A DNA stretch of 64,000 bases from Henningerozyma blattae CBS 6284 (lineage: Eukaryota; Ascomycota; Saccharomycetes; Saccharomycetales; Saccharomycetaceae), in assembly GCF_000315915.1 (NCBI RefSeq), contig NC_020191.1, forward strand, positions 496,001 to 560,000, given 5' to 3'. Below the pieces are notes generated by a model. It saw only the letters and a program-made list of their open reading frames with translations, was not told the DNA's origin and searched no databases. Position numbers and translations under genes: made by a program. Shown piece by piece: positions 49,989 to 61,804 of the stretch; position 1 is the first letter of the stretch; each line of letters starts with the position of its first letter.

Positions 49989-51911
49989 ATGAGTGGGAAG
50001 TTTGTCCGTGCTTCAAAGTATAGACATGTCTTCGGGCAAGCTGTCAAGAAGGAATTACAATACGAGAACGTTAGAGTCAGTGGTAATGCTTGGGATTCCA
50101 ATATCATTAAGACCAATGGGAAATTTATCTCAGTCAATTGGAATGCTTCTGGTGGTGGTGCATTTGCCATCATACCTGTAGAAGAAGTAGGTAAATGTCC
50201 AGATCAAGTTCCTTTATTTAGAGGCCATACTGCTCAAGTTTTGGACACAGATTTCGATCCATTCAATGACCATAGAATCGTGTCTGCATCTGACGATTCC
50301 AAGATCGGGGTGTGGGAGATTCCACAAGATTATAGTTTCCGTGATTATAACGAAGAAACTATGGAAGATGATGATCCAAAACCTAAGGATATTTCTCCAT
50401 TGAAATTTCTTTCAGGTCATACAAGAAAAGTCGGTCATGTTCTTTTCCATCCTTTAGCCCAAAATGTTCTTGCTTCCTCTTCGTTGGACTACACCGTAAA
50501 AATTTGGGATGTTGAATCTGGTGAGGCTAAAATTACCCTAAAACATCCAGATATGGTCACTTCAATGTCCTTCTCCTACGATGGACAATACCTAGCTACA
50601 GTCGCTCGTGATAAAAAATTGAGAGTTTGGGATATTAGAGAAGAAAAAATCGTCAGTGAAGGGGTTGCACATTCGGGAGCTAAAAACCAAAGAGTTGTTT
50701 GGCTTGGTAACTCAGATAGATTAGCTACTACAGGGTTTTCAAGATTATCCGACCGTCAAATCGGTATTTGGGATGCCTTCAATTTGGATAAAGGTGACCT
50801 AGGTGGCTTTTACAATGTGGACCAATCTGCAGGGATTTTGATGCCATTCTTTGACGATAGCAATAAAATCTTATACATTGCAGGTAAAGGGGATGGTAAT
50901 ATTCGTTATTATGAATTCCAAGATGATCAATTATATGAATTATCTGAATTTCAATCCACTGATCCACAAAGAGGGTTTTGCGTTGCTCCAAAGAGAATGG
51001 TCAATATTAGGGAAAATGAAATTTTAAAATGTTTTAAGACCGTTGTTGACCAAAGAATCGAACCTATTTCATTCTTTGCTCCAAGAAAGGCAGAAGTCTT
51101 CCAAGATGATATTTACCCAGATGCTCCTTCTGATAAACCAGCATTAACAGCCAATGAATGGTTTGCTAATGAAAAACAAGTAAATGGTCCTTTATTGGTA
51201 AGCATGAAATCCATTTATGAAAATACCGACCCGGTTATTGTTGAATCTAAGAAATTTACTAAAACAGAAAAGATAGAAAAAAAGGAAACGAATACATCAA
51301 AAGATTCCACTACCTCTTCCAAATCAAGTTCTAAAAATACTTCCAACAACACCTCACTATCTGCTTCACCAAAGAAATTTAACGATGATACACCAATTAA
51401 AAGTAGTATTGTATTGAACAATAATACTAACGATAAGAACTCTTTGAAAAACGCTTTGAAATCAGATAGTTCTGTAAATGAATTATTACAAAAATCATCA
51501 ATGCTAGACGAAGTCAATGATGCAGAAGACCCTTCGAAGGGATCTTCAGAATGGAACGATGAAGATGATATTCCAAAGGACATCTCTCAAGTCAGCGAAT
51601 CAGCACCAGAGAAAGAAAGTATCCCTGTATTAAAAAAGGAAGTTACTATTTCTCCAAAACCTGAACCAGTTTCAATTGCTAAAGATTCGATAGCTACTTC
51701 AAAGAAGGAAGAAGAACCAATTAATGTTTCCTCCCCATCCACACCTGCAAGCACGAAGTCTTTAGGCTTGAAACAGTCCGTTGAAAAATTATCAACTCTT
51801 GTTTTACACTTAGAAGATGTCATTAATAAACTAAACGAAGCAAATGCTGAAAAGGATGTTCGTCTGAAAGAATTAGAAGATAAGATTGATCAATTAATTA
51901 AGAAAAATTAG
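49989..51911 (+). CDS. CRN1: Coronin Crn1
   Basis: A 640-residue protein (S. cerevisiae 651). The N-terminal signature SGKFVRASKYRHVFGQ leads into a seven-bladed WD40 propeller of about 390 residues (for example LFRGHTAQVLDTDFDPF, FLSGHTRKVGHVLFHPLA, VRVWDIRE-type blades). A Ser/Asn/Glu-rich unique region with a WNDEDD acidic patch follows, a likely microtubule/Arp2/3 contact region. The last 45 residues are a leucine-zipper coiled coil (LSTLVLHLEDVINKLNEA). Coronin bundles actin and regulates Arp2/3. Its neighbour SEN1 downstream is as in S. cerevisiae (YLR429W-YLR430W). Confidence 0.97.
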   Translation: MSGKFVRASKYRHVFGQAVKKELQYENVRVSGNAWDSNIIKTNGKFISVNWNASGGGAFAIIPVEEVGKCPDQVPLFRGHTAQVLDTDFDPFNDHRIVSASDDSKIGVWEIPQDYSFRDYNEETMEDDDPKPKDISPLKFLSGHTRKVGHVLFHPLAQNVLASSSLDYTVKIWDVESGEAKITLKHPDMVTSMSFSYDGQYLATVARDKKLRVWDIREEKIVSEGVAHSGAKNQRVVWLGNSDRLATTGFSRLSDRQIGIWDAFNLDKGDLGGFYNVDQSAGILMPFFDDSNKILYIAGKGDGNIRYYEFQDDQLYELSEFQSTDPQRGFCVAPKRMVNIRENEILKCFKTVVDQRIEPISFFAPRKAEVFQDDIYPDAPSDKPALTANEWFANEKQVNGPLLVSMKSIYENTDPVIVESKKFTKTEKIEKKETNTSKDSTTSSKSSSKNTSNNTSLSASPKKFNDDTPIKSSIVLNNNTNDKNSLKNALKSDSSVNELLQKSSMLDEVNDAEDPSKGSSEWNDEDDIPKDISQVSESAPEKESIPVLKKEVTISPKPEPVSIAKDSIATSKKEEEPINVSSPSTPASTKSLGLKQSVEKLSTLVLHLEDVINKLNEANAEKDVRLKELEDKIDQLIKKN

Positions 51912-53065
51912 TGACCTTAATAATGCTACAATCGTTTAATTATTTTTTTTCTCTTTAAAAACTCACATATTTAAATATATATCCCTGGAGATATTGTTGT
52001 AATCTCAAATTGTATTCACACCCATATCAATATAAAAAGTATATTCTACAAATCATGAAGTTAAATATATCCTAACACATAAGCACATATATATATATAT
52101 ATATATAGATATATATGATATAGAATTATGTAGTGGAAAAACATTAGTGCTTAATTTATGCTCTGCTCATTCAGTTTTTGGATAACAATTTTACCATTTT
52201 CAGTCATCATCAATCAATGAAAAGTAATAGTTGAAATCTTAACGTCATTCTTTTCGTGCCCATTTAAAATTGAGGAACAAAAATAATGGAAAGCCTAAAT
52301 TCTTGCCAATGTTTTAACATTGGCTTTTCTAAAACCATATAATAAATTTAACGTACCTATTTTTGTGACCACATTCGTGTGCCCTCTGGTATTTTCCGTT
52401 TCGGGTATATCAAAACCCGATTCCTACCGGAAGTTTTACGAAGAAACCTAACACGAAATCTTAATTAGCTATGTTTTTTTTTTAGATATGCTCCTAGCCG
52501 TTTTATATTTTTTTTTTTTTTTCTAATAGTACATCTATTAATACTAATTACTAAAGCAAATATAAAGATATATTAGAAATACGCATCAAAAGTAGCAATC
52601 AGTATTATTCATTAGAAATAATTTAAAACCTATCAGTTAGTTGTATCAATTACAATTATTATACTTTTTTTTTACTTTAGTTTGATAAGCCAAACTAATT
52701 TGTTATTCAAAAGTTAAATAGATAGATAAGTAGATAGATATACAGATCCAAAATAAAGCTTTATTCACTTTCTCGTATATACATTATATCTTTAATTTTG
52801 TGAATAAATTATTTACGAAGAAGTGTATTAAATTAAAAGAGAATAATAAGCTTTATATCACGACATCATTTTCTCCACAGATCTTTGGCTACTTACATTC
52901 CTTACAAATTTCAAGTTACTTTTCTTTTTATTTATTGCTCATTTTTGATTTTATTGAATCAACTATTTGAAATATCATCACCTCTATTTCTTACCATTTT
53001 AATTACATTTATTCGTTACATCATTATAGACTAGTATTCCTCTACAAATTATATTTAAGCACGCA
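51912..53065. other. CRN1-SEN1 spacer
   Basis: 1.15 kb, AT-rich, no gene. TA run near 52088-52108 and T-runs near 52472 and 52509. A CTAACACGAAAT word at about 52448-52459 echoes the ACACGAAA repeats near 44473-44505. The SEN1 promoter lies here. Confidence 0.5.
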
Positions 53066-56000
53066 ATGACAGATATCACAAATAATAAAATATATGAAAA
53101 TGCAAAGAAATTCTTGGAACCTATTGAAAATGTCTATTCAGGATCGAATGAAAGTATCCAGGAAGCTGCGTTATTGGGTGAATTATTAAAATTATTATCT
53201 GATTTGCCAGCAGATTTCCATTTGTTTTGTGATCCAATATTTGAGCCTATTTCAATTTTTTGTTTAACAATATTTTCATTTAATGAACAAGAAACAGTTA
53301 ATTGGTTAAAAACTAAATTCAATCCGACTTTATCGTCATGTAATAATTGTGTTTTAAAATTTATAAGAGGTAAATGTAGAATGCTACAACATTTTGCCAT
53401 ACGAAGACATGTTCCCCATGAACATGTTTCAAAATTTAATGACATTGTATGCTCATGGAGATCTGAAGCTTTGATGCCAGTTCTAACAAGCATTGCCGTA
53501 AATGGTACAAGAATAGAAATTACTAAAAATGTGGAAACAGCATTATTTGAATGTTTATGCAATCCACACGTTCTAAGATTAAATTCAAAATTAAAGTCTG
53601 CTTTTAATGCAATTTTTAAATATTTTTATGTTTCAAAGCTACCATTATTAGATTTTGACCATCCGGATTCAATCAATACTTTTGTAGCTGGTGTAATATA
53701 CTGCTTATGTGAAGGTACTGAGGAAGAAATTTTATGGGGTAGAAGTTTTGCAAAACGACTTTTATCTAAACAAGTGACCTTCAATTCAAAAACAATAACC
53801 TCTGATATTTTAGAAGAATTAAACATGCATTTTCTATTTTTACAAAACCCTTCAAATTGGAATGATGTAGTGATCTCTTTATTTTGGTCCAAATTAATTC
53901 CAATCTTTGCATTATTTGAAAAAGATGTATTTTCTGAGTATTTTGAAATCCCCAAAAACAAGATATCTTTAGAAAAGACACTCAAATTCCCAATTGAATC
54001 AATATTCAAATTATGGTACAACCATTTAAGTAGACCAAGTCGTGATAAACCAATTGAGTTTCTCCTAAGAGCACTTAATCTATTTTTAGATAAATGGAAT
54101 TCAGAATTTTGGAAGAAATTAGAACCATATACTTTTCATAATTTATTAGATATTATTTTTGATAAGGCAATCTTTGCAACAAAGCTAATACGAATTCAAA
54201 ATAACCCAATTCCTGACGATGACATTACCACAATGCTTTCTCATATGGGTTCAATTACAGATTTGGTTTCTTGGACATTGCCATTTTACAGCTCACTAAC
54301 TTCTTCTAAAAGAATTCAAATGGTTAAAAAGGTTTCAATGTCATTTTTAAAAATTATGGTCAATTTTAAGGATTTATCATCAATTTCAAAGGCATGTTTA
54401 ATTAATTCTTCAACTGCATTACTAAGGGCAGTCTTGTCTGTAAAAGAAGAAGAACGTTTATTATTATACCAGAAAGATAGCTTCGAAACCGTTCTTTATA
54501 CCAAAACTGATTCACGTATTCTTTTAAATAATCCTCTTGTTCAAGATACTTTGCTACGGTCTATTTCTAAACCACTCGAATTATATCCAGGCTTAGGTGA
54601 ATCTGCCACATCTGTATCAACTTCTGCAATGATGGTATTAACGAAAGCAATCAACTTCGATATTCTTCTTTTGTGTGAGTTTACTTATAAAATTTATAAG
54701 AATAAACCCATAGGAAGTGTATCATTTAATAAAACCTTAATTGAAAATCTTTCCCAAAGATTGGATCTATGCTCATTCCACGATGGACCTCTCTTGGCCA
54801 AGCAATTGTTAACGTCCCTAAGAAATATAAATGGTCTTTTAATTGTTCCTTCAAAGACAAAAGAGGCTAGTACAAATAATGAATATGTTGCTCAATTTTT
54901 ATCATTCTCAACAAACTTAATTGAAAAATTTGGTGATGTCCTACCTCATGAATTAAAGAAAATTTTAAATGATGAACATGCGGCACAAGGTTTTTGGTCT
55001 TGTATATTTTCTGCCAACACAGATGTATATCAGACAACCACAAATATTTTATATGATACATTTGATGTTCAAGGTAGACTGGAAGGTATTCAAGCAATTT
55101 TAACTTTAAATTTAGACGTTCAATTACAGGCAATTAATAGCGTGCTTTCACAATTAATAAAATGTGAATTCTATGAACCATGTCCAAGAGCAATTAATAT
55201 TTTGAAAGATATTATTGGATCATTTTTAGATCCTATATCGGGTATCTTTTCTAATTATGACACTCTGAAAAATGTATCTACTGAGTCTACACTAGTACAA
55301 TTTTGGCAATTAATATGGTCCTTTTTAGATATGATATACCGTAGTACATTAACTTGGGCCACCCAATATGAATACTCTGAACTTGAAAACTTCACAAAAG
55401 ATACACTAGATTTGAGTCGTTTATTGATTGATTCATTTAGAGAATATTCTGATATTCTAAAAGATCTTAACGCAGATTTATTTAAGTGGGTTTTTATCGC
55501 TTTTAAAAATATGCTGTATTGGCTAAGATTAAGCGACGAGGCTCTTTTAGAATCATGTGTAAGGTTAATCGTAAATACATCTGATATTGCTGTTGAAAAA
55601 CATATTAAATTTAATGACGAAGTTGTAGAGATGATGGCAAAATATGGTTCCAAAGCCAAACGCTTTTCAAATAGACTTACAGATCAACAAACAGAGGAAA
55701 TTCTTACAAAATCTAGACTATTCAATAAGCAAGTTACAGATGATATTGTCCATGAGAGTGAAGTGTATCATAAAGAAAAAGCAAAAGCTAAAGAAGTATC
55801 AGTAACTCTTGCAAATAAGACATCGTTACCTCAACAACATGAATCTAGGGCTGATATTTTACAGCGCAAGGCCACATCATCTTCTATCATGGGTCGCCCT
55901 AAGGCTACACAATCTAGAATTACGTCATTTGGAACTCTGCAACCTTCAAGTAGCATGACTTTGTCCAGATCAACCACAGTAAAACCTTTATCAAAAATGG

Positions 56001-59000
56001 AACTTGCTCGTAAACAACTGATGTCAAAAAGAGTTATACATCCAGCCAGTACTACCGTTTTCCACACAAAACCTCAAACACATAAACTTGATGAAAGTAG
56101 TAGTGAGGAAAGTGATGGAGATATAGAATCTGCGAGAGAACTATTTGCAACCGCTAAGTCAAAAACGAAAACTATTGAAACTGTTGACATGACCGGCAAA
56201 ATAATACATAAACAAAATGCTGTTGATAGAGCCAAGCAGGAACAAGAATTTATGAGAAGAAGGCTGAATATCGATCTAAATCCATTATATGAATCAATCT
56301 TGCAATGGGAATTTACTAAATCTGATGATTATCCTGATACTATTAATGCACAGTCATTAAAACCTGTCAAGGATAAATTTTCTTCCGTAGTAGACTATCA
56401 AAATACCATGCGTCCCCTTTTACTATTAGAGTGCTGGCAAGGGTTATGCAACACTCGTGATAAAGAGGATTTTAGACCATTTAGCATAATCGTTGGGAAT
56501 AGAACCGCAGTATCCGATTTTTACGAAGTTTATGCAAGTATTCCAAAACAAATGATTCAGGAGAGTTCAATTTCGGAATCTGATTTAATTGTTTTAGCTC
56601 ATTTTCCAAATTTATATCCTAATCAAAAACTAACTAGTGATGATTTTAAGCATACGCCTGATACGTGCCTAGCTAAAATTAAATCTATGAAGAATGCAAA
56701 AGGTGAAAGAGTTGATATCACATTAAGAGTTCATAGAAATCATAGATTCTCTAAATTTTTAAGTCTAAGGACAGAAATCCACGCAATGAAAGTGATGCAA
56801 ATGACAACTGTAGAAAGAGAATACACAACATTGGAGGGTCTAGAGTATTATGATCTTGTTAACCAAATTCTTGAAGCAAACCCTACACCACACGTAGAAG
56901 CCTCCCATGGCGAAATTGAGAGGGTTAAAGCAAATTATAAATTGAATACTTCACAAGCAGAAGCAATTGTAAACACTGTTTCCAACCCAGGATTTTCTTT
57001 AATCCAAGGTCCTCCTGGTACCGGTAAAACAAAAACTATTCTAGGTATCATAGGATATTTCTTATCTACATCTAAAATGGTTCCCAGCAATGTCATACGC
57101 GCTCCAGAAGGCGTAACTAACTCAGAAAGCAGCAAAGATAAATTATTGAAGAAACAAAAAATACTTATCTGTGCCCCAAGTAATGCTGCTGTGGATGAAG
57201 TTGTGTTGAGATTAAAAAGTGGTATATATGATAAAGATGGGAAACATTTTATTCCAAACCTAGTGCGTGTTGGTAGATCAGATGCTGTCAATGCAGCTAT
57301 TAAAGATGTAACTTTAGAGGAATTGGTTGACAAAAGATTGGCAAAGAAAAACTATGAATTCTCTAATAATCCAGAACTCAATAAGACTTTTAACGAACAA
57401 GTTGCGAAAAGACGGCAATTACGTGAAAAGTTAGATAGAGAAAATGGCTCTGTAGAAAGTAAATTATCTACTGAAGATATTGCCAATTTACAAATCGAGA
57501 TCAGACAACTAAGTAAAAATATTAATGAGCTAGGTAAACAGAGAGACGAGATAAGAGAACGTAACTCAATTAATTATAGAAATAGAGATCTGGATAGAAG
57601 AAATACTCAGGCTAGTATTTTGGCTGGTAGTGACATTATATGCTCTACCTTGTCAGGGTCTGCGCATGATGTTTTAGCATCTCTAGGTGTGCAGTTCGAT
57701 ACGGTCATTATTGATGAAGCTTGTCAATGTACTGAGTTATCTTCGATAATCCCTCTACGTTATGGTGGGAAACGTTGCATAATGGTTGGTGATCCAAATC
57801 AATTGCCACCTACTGTACTTTCAGGTGCTGCGTCAGATTTTAACTATAACCAATCCTTATTTGTTAGAATGGAGAAAAACACAAAGCCATATTTATTAAA
57901 TGTTCAGTATCGTATGCATCCACTAATTAGTAGATTTCCTTCGAAGGAATTCTACAAACGCGAACTTAAAGATGGCCCTGATATGGAAAAGATTACAGCT
58001 CGACCTTGGCATTCCTTGGAGGCCTTAGGTCCATACAAATTTTTTGATATTGTTAGTGGAAAACAAGAACAAAATATTAAGACTATGTCTTATGTCAATC
58101 CTGAAGAAGTCAGGGTTGCAATAGAGTTGATTGATTATCTATTAAGACATTTTGAGAAGAAGGTTGATTTTACTGGTAAAATTGGTGTTATATCACCCTA
58201 CAGAGAGCAGATGATGAAAATGAAGAGAGATTTTAATTCTTATTTTGGTGGGGTTATATCGACATATGTAGACTTTAATACTATCGATGGGTTTCAAGGT
58301 CAAGAAAAAGAAATTATATTATTATCATGTGTTCGTGCAGATGCTTCTAAAACAGGCGTCGGTTTTTTGAAAGATTTTCGTAGAATGAATGTTGCACTAA
58401 CCAGAGCTAAATCAAGTATGTGGATTCTAGGTCATCATAAGTCGCTTTATAAAAATAAATTATGGAAGCATTTGATAGAAGATGCTCATAAACGTAATGC
58501 CCTAACTAGCGCTTGTTCTGGCTTTTTAAATATAAATAATGCTCAAGCACAGGCTATTTTGGATAGGCATAAGAACTCACATTCTTATTTGTCCAATGGA
58601 TCAACTTCAACTAAGGATATAAGCTATCATAAAAGAAAATCCGATGATATGTTCCCTGAGCCAAAGAAATTTGCTAAATCTGAGAATAATGAGAAAATCG
58701 ATCGAAGAGAAAGTAAAGACTCAGGAGTCACAAAAGAAGCTGTAGAAAAGAAAGAAAAGAAAGAAAGAAAAGAAAAGAGAGATAAAAAGAAAAGAAGGAT
58801 AAAAGAAAAGAAGGATAAAAAAGACAAACGAAATAAAAAGGAGAAGAAGGAAAAAGCTAAAGATGGTCCATCTTCGACTACTGGAAATTCATCAAACACA
58901 GTAGCCAGTGGTACCAAAAAGAAATCTTCAATTTTTGGGGCTCCCTCTTTAGTTACTGAAATTATCGATACTAAAACTCGTGAAGACTCTAACAATGGTA

Positions 59001-59773
59001 CTGTACCCAAAAAACACAAAAAAATTGATACCCGGCATGTTTCATTCTCAGATTCTGTGAAATATATACCTAATTCAGGGGAAGAAGATAAAGACGAATA
59101 CATTCCTTCTGCGGCTACTGAACAATTTAAAAATGTTGAAAGGATCAGATCTCCTCCCTTGCCTACTGAACTTTCTAATACTGAAACTATCCCAAACATT
59201 GATGAAGAAGATGATTATACGCCTGTCATAAAGCAACAACCTACAAATAAGCCTAGTAATAACTTAACTCGTACTAATAGCAATGGCTCCAGATATAGTG
59301 GTTCCCATTTTATGGGTTCCGATAGCAATATCACCGGACCTATTACAAGTAGGTACAATCCTTGTGTACCTCAAATTGATTCAAACCCTGTGAGATATGG
59401 GAATGTTAGAAATAACGATGGCAGATACGTCTATGACAATACATCATATGGAATGAGACCGCCTATGAAACAGTTTGTAAAGCCTACAAATTCTGGTAGT
59501 TTCCCCCCATCAAATAATAATGGCGGGATGTCTTCTGATTATTACAAACGTAATGCTAATGATTTTAGCAGTACCACCTCATCTACTTATCCTAGCAATT
59601 ATTCTCCTGTAGGAAATAACAATAATCCTTCCTCATATGACTACTCGAAACCAGGACCTCCACAACATTTATATCCTCCCAATAATTATCCCAATAATTC
59701 CAAGGGTAGTAGGAGCAGAGGGTCTAATTATTCTCCATTTATACCAAAAAGAAGGAGGCCACACGGTCCTTAA
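53066..59773 (+). CDS. SEN1: Superfamily 1 RNA/DNA helicase Sen1
   Basis: A 2235-residue protein (S. cerevisiae 2231). The N-terminal 950 residues are all-helical, as in Sen1. The UPF1-type helicase core contains GPPGTGKTKT near residue 1315, CAPSNAAVDEVV, DEACQCTE near 1550, QYRMHP, the IDGFQGQE motif and MNVALTRAK near 1775. A lysine-rich stretch at about 1893-1932 is the nuclear localisation region; the last 200 residues are Asn/Ser/Pro-rich and end in RRRPHGP. Sen1 acts with Nrd1 and Nab3 to terminate short noncoding RNA transcription and removes R-loops. The helicase core is intact by eye. ATG23 is convergent 137 bases downstream, as in S. cerevisiae. Confidence 0.97.
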   Translation: MTDITNNKIYENAKKFLEPIENVYSGSNESIQEAALLGELLKLLSDLPADFHLFCDPIFEPISIFCLTIFSFNEQETVNWLKTKFNPTLSSCNNCVLKFIRGKCRMLQHFAIRRHVPHEHVSKFNDIVCSWRSEALMPVLTSIAVNGTRIEITKNVETALFECLCNPHVLRLNSKLKSAFNAIFKYFYVSKLPLLDFDHPDSINTFVAGVIYCLCEGTEEEILWGRSFAKRLLSKQVTFNSKTITSDILEELNMHFLFLQNPSNWNDVVISLFWSKLIPIFALFEKDVFSEYFEIPKNKISLEKTLKFPIESIFKLWYNHLSRPSRDKPIEFLLRALNLFLDKWNSEFWKKLEPYTFHNLLDIIFDKAIFATKLIRIQNNPIPDDDITTMLSHMGSITDLVSWTLPFYSSLTSSKRIQMVKKVSMSFLKIMVNFKDLSSISKACLINSSTALLRAVLSVKEEERLLLYQKDSFETVLYTKTDSRILLNNPLVQDTLLRSISKPLELYPGLGESATSVSTSAMMVLTKAINFDILLLCEFTYKIYKNKPIGSVSFNKTLIENLSQRLDLCSFHDGPLLAKQLLTSLRNINGLLIVPSKTKEASTNNEYVAQFLSFSTNLIEKFGDVLPHELKKILNDEHAAQGFWSCIFSANTDVYQTTTNILYDTFDVQGRLEGIQAILTLNLDVQLQAINSVLSQLIKCEFYEPCPRAINILKDIIGSFLDPISGIFSNYDTLKNVSTESTLVQFWQLIWSFLDMIYRSTLTWATQYEYSELENFTKDTLDLSRLLIDSFREYSDILKDLNADLFKWVFIAFKNMLYWLRLSDEALLESCVRLIVNTSDIAVEKHIKFNDEVVEMMAKYGSKAKRFSNRLTDQQTEEILTKSRLFNKQVTDDIVHESEVYHKEKAKAKEVSVTLANKTSLPQQHESRADILQRKATSSSIMGRPKATQSRITSFGTLQPSSSMTLSRSTTVKPLSKMELARKQLMSKRVIHPASTTVFHTKPQTHKLDESSSEESDGDIESARELFATAKSKTKTIETVDMTGKIIHKQNAVDRAKQEQEFMRRRLNIDLNPLYESILQWEFTKSDDYPDTINAQSLKPVKDKFSSVVDYQNTMRPLLLLECWQGLCNTRDKEDFRPFSIIVGNRTAVSDFYEVYASIPKQMIQESSISESDLIVLAHFPNLYPNQKLTSDDFKHTPDTCLAKIKSMKNAKGERVDITLRVHRNHRFSKFLSLRTEIHAMKVMQMTTVEREYTTLEGLEYYDLVNQILEANPTPHVEASHGEIERVKANYKLNTSQAEAIVNTVSNPGFSLIQGPPGTGKTKTILGIIGYFLSTSKMVPSNVIRAPEGVTNSESSKDKLLKKQKILICAPSNAAVDEVVLRLKSGIYDKDGKHFIPNLVRVGRSDAVNAAIKDVTLEELVDKRLAKKNYEFSNNPELNKTFNEQVAKRRQLREKLDRENGSVESKLSTEDIANLQIEIRQLSKNINELGKQRDEIRERNSINYRNRDLDRRNTQASILAGSDIICSTLSGSAHDVLASLGVQFDTVIIDEACQCTELSSIIPLRYGGKRCIMVGDPNQLPPTVLSGAASDFNYNQSLFVRMEKNTKPYLLNVQYRMHPLISRFPSKEFYKRELKDGPDMEKITARPWHSLEALGPYKFFDIVSGKQEQNIKTMSYVNPEEVRVAIELIDYLLRHFEKKVDFTGKIGVISPYREQMMKMKRDFNSYFGGVISTYVDFNTIDGFQGQEKEIILLSCVRADASKTGVGFLKDFRRMNVALTRAKSSMWILGHHKSLYKNKLWKHLIEDAHKRNALTSACSGFLNINNAQAQAILDRHKNSHSYLSNGSTSTKDISYHKRKSDDMFPEPKKFAKSENNEKIDRRESKDSGVTKEAVEKKEKKERKEKRDKKKRRIKEKKDKKDKRNKKEKKEKAKDGPSSTTGNSSNTVASGTKKKSSIFGAPSLVTEIIDTKTREDSNNGTVPKKHKKIDTRHVSFSDSVKYIPNSGEEDKDEYIPSAATEQFKNVERIRSPPLPTELSNTETIPNIDEEDDYTPVIKQQPTNKPSNNLTRTNSNGSRYSGSHFMGSDSNITGPITSRYNPCVPQIDSNPVRYGNVRNNDGRYVYDNTSYGMRPPMKQFVKPTNSGSFPPSNNNGGMSSDYYKRNANDFSSTTSSTYPSNYSPVGNNNNPSSYDYSKPGPPQHLYPPNNYPNNSKGSRSRGSNYSPFIPKRRRPHGP

Positions 59774-59910
59774 ACAATTTAAAAATATAATCATTAACAC
59801 AATAAAGATTACTAATTACAGAGATGTAAGAGGTGTATTACTATCTACTATGTACAAATATATATGAATGATGACTAATAAAGTTAAGTTCATTAAGGCC
59901 CATCATGCAA

Positions 59911-61317
59911 TTAATCATTTTTTGTATTCTTTTCAGCTGATTTAAAAGAATCCAACTCAAAAGCGTCATTAATTTTTGAAGAAAATATGTTCTGGTCAGA
60001 CAAGCCTGCAATTGTTTGTGATTTATTAACTAGTAGGAATGGAGGGCTTGAATTTCTTTTAGATTCTGATGATGATAGTTTAAGTGGAGAGGAAGTTGAA
60101 AATTGTAATTCTTCATTGGATAATACTTCGCATGCTCTCTGTAGGGTGGATTTTTCTTCAATAATTAATTTTTGGATGAGCTTGTCTGTATTTTGTCGTA
60201 GTAATATATGGAGATCTTCAATAGTGATGCTAATTGTAGAAATTATCTTAGAAATCCTCTCAGAATCTTGCAAATCCGCTTCCCGTAGTTTCCTTCGTAA
60301 ATCATTTTCAAGAGCAGTTACATACTCGATACATTGTAGCCAGGAATCTCTGTTATCTACATACATTTTTGCATTTTCTTTATTTTCCACAAGTTGAGAT
60401 TGAAAATATTCCAGTTTTACGTCGATAAATTCTATACTATGTGTATTCAATTGCGTCATATCTTCCAAAGATAAATTTGATATCGATGAAGAACCCGTTG
60501 TAAAATTGACAAGTTTTTGTGTTAATGAATTTGAATGTTCTTGTGGAATTGTAAACCCTATTGATTCCAAAATTTGTACCTTCTTTCTATAGATTTTCTC
60601 CACTTTTTTGTACAATTGATCAGTTTTATTTCTAATTTTCGAACTCTGTATTCTTAATTCCTTTTTAATAAAGGCGTAATCTTTCTGATAATTGGCTAAT
60701 AGCTGTTGTAATGATGCTATATCGCTTTGAGCATTTTCTTGAGCTTTGTTAAGTAATGTAATGGAACTTAGTAATTGGTGTGACTGTGCATTGGAGGAGC
60801 TATCATTCAATCCTGATACAATTATTTCGTTGTTTAAATCATCCTTATCTATTAATTCGTCTTTTTCAGACGATGAAGTTGGTGTCGCAGAGCTTAGAGT
60901 TGTGTTATTAGCCCCAACTAAGCTAATATATTGGTTTAAATATCCACGGTAAGTTGAAGGAACCTCTATCGCCGTTGGATCAGAATTATTAACATTTTCG
61001 AAAGATGTTATATCAATTTTATCGTTTTCCCACGATGAAATTTTTTCTACTAATTTCTTTTCACTTTTTATTAAGCTACTTAAGTACTGTCTAGATTCCT
61101 TCAATAATTTAATCATTTCTCGAACTTCACCATCGTGGGTGATCATCATATTATTAAGGGTACATAGGTCATTAAAACATATTAAAATATCCTTCCTGCA
61201 TTTATCTAAATGTAATGAGGATTCTTCTTCTGTTAATGCCTTTCTATGCAGTTCAATAAATCCTTGTAGCAAATTGAATATTTCAGCTTTTTGTATTTGT
61301 AATTCTTCTAAATTCAT
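59911..61317 (-). CDS. ATG23: Autophagy coiled-coil protein Atg23
   Basis: Start set at ATG 61315-61317, giving 468 residues; the frame extends upstream only to a GTG. The protein is largely helical with heptad-like stretches (residues about 1-110, 195-260 and 300-390) and a Ser-rich C-terminus. The opening MNLEELQ...KAEIFNLLQ...HRKAL resembles Atg23 (453 residues in S. cerevisiae). Atg23 works with Atg9 and Atg27 in supplying Atg9 vesicles for the Cvt pathway and autophagy. Sequence evidence alone is modest; the position between SEN1 and the calcineurin gene (YLR430W, YLR431C, YLR433C) is the stronger support. Confidence 0.75.
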   Translation of the reverse strand: MNLEELQIQKAEIFNLLQGFIELHRKALTEEESSLHLDKCRKDILICFNDLCTLNNMMITHDGEVREMIKLLKESRQYLSSLIKSEKKLVEKISSWENDKIDITSFENVNNSDPTAIEVPSTYRGYLNQYISLVGANNTTLSSATPTSSSEKDELIDKDDLNNEIIVSGLNDSSSNAQSHQLLSSITLLNKAQENAQSDIASLQQLLANYQKDYAFIKKELRIQSSKIRNKTDQLYKKVEKIYRKKVQILESIGFTIPQEHSNSLTQKLVNFTTGSSSISNLSLEDMTQLNTHSIEFIDVKLEYFQSQLVENKENAKMYVDNRDSWLQCIEYVTALENDLRRKLREADLQDSERISKIISTISITIEDLHILLRQNTDKLIQKLIIEEKSTLQRACEVLSNEELQFSTSSPLKLSSSESKRNSSPPFLLVNKSQTIAGLSDQNIFSSKINDAFELDSFKSAEKNTKND

Positions 61318-61804
61318 GATGACTATACGCACTGTTATTAAATTCTAATATAAATAGGCGGATGATATAGATCATTACAAACTGAAAAATATTATGCTCG
61401 CTTTTATTCAAAATAATTAATTTAAACATGGAGACTCCTAATTTTATCTAAATATTAAATTCTGGAGTTTTATAAAAGCTACCTCTAAAAAGGCGGATGG
61501 AACTCCGAAAATTATCATTCCTCACGGAAATATTTCTATTTTAATATACTTTACAGAAAGCACAAGTTGATTGTTAATCGTTCGTTACAAAGCAGAATTA
61601 AATATTATTCAAAAAATAGTAGAAAATAATGCATTTAAGCTATTAGAATATATAAAATTAAATAATATCCCTATAAAGAAATATTATATATTGTTAGAGC
61701 TTAAAAATCGGTTGTCTAAAAGAATATAAATAAAATAGATTATTGAGTCTTTATTAAGTGTCTAATAATTTTGATAGTAAATGTAATATAGTTATGTAAT
61801 TTAA
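61318..61804. other. ATG23-calcineurin spacer lacking IMD3
   Basis: About 490 AT-rich bases. In S. cerevisiae an IMP dehydrogenase gene (IMD3) lies here between ATG23 and CNA1; no trace of it is visible. Confidence 0.6.

Noticed and set aside
61318..61332. Longer ATG23 start
   Set aside because: It would begin at GTG; the first ATG is at 61317.
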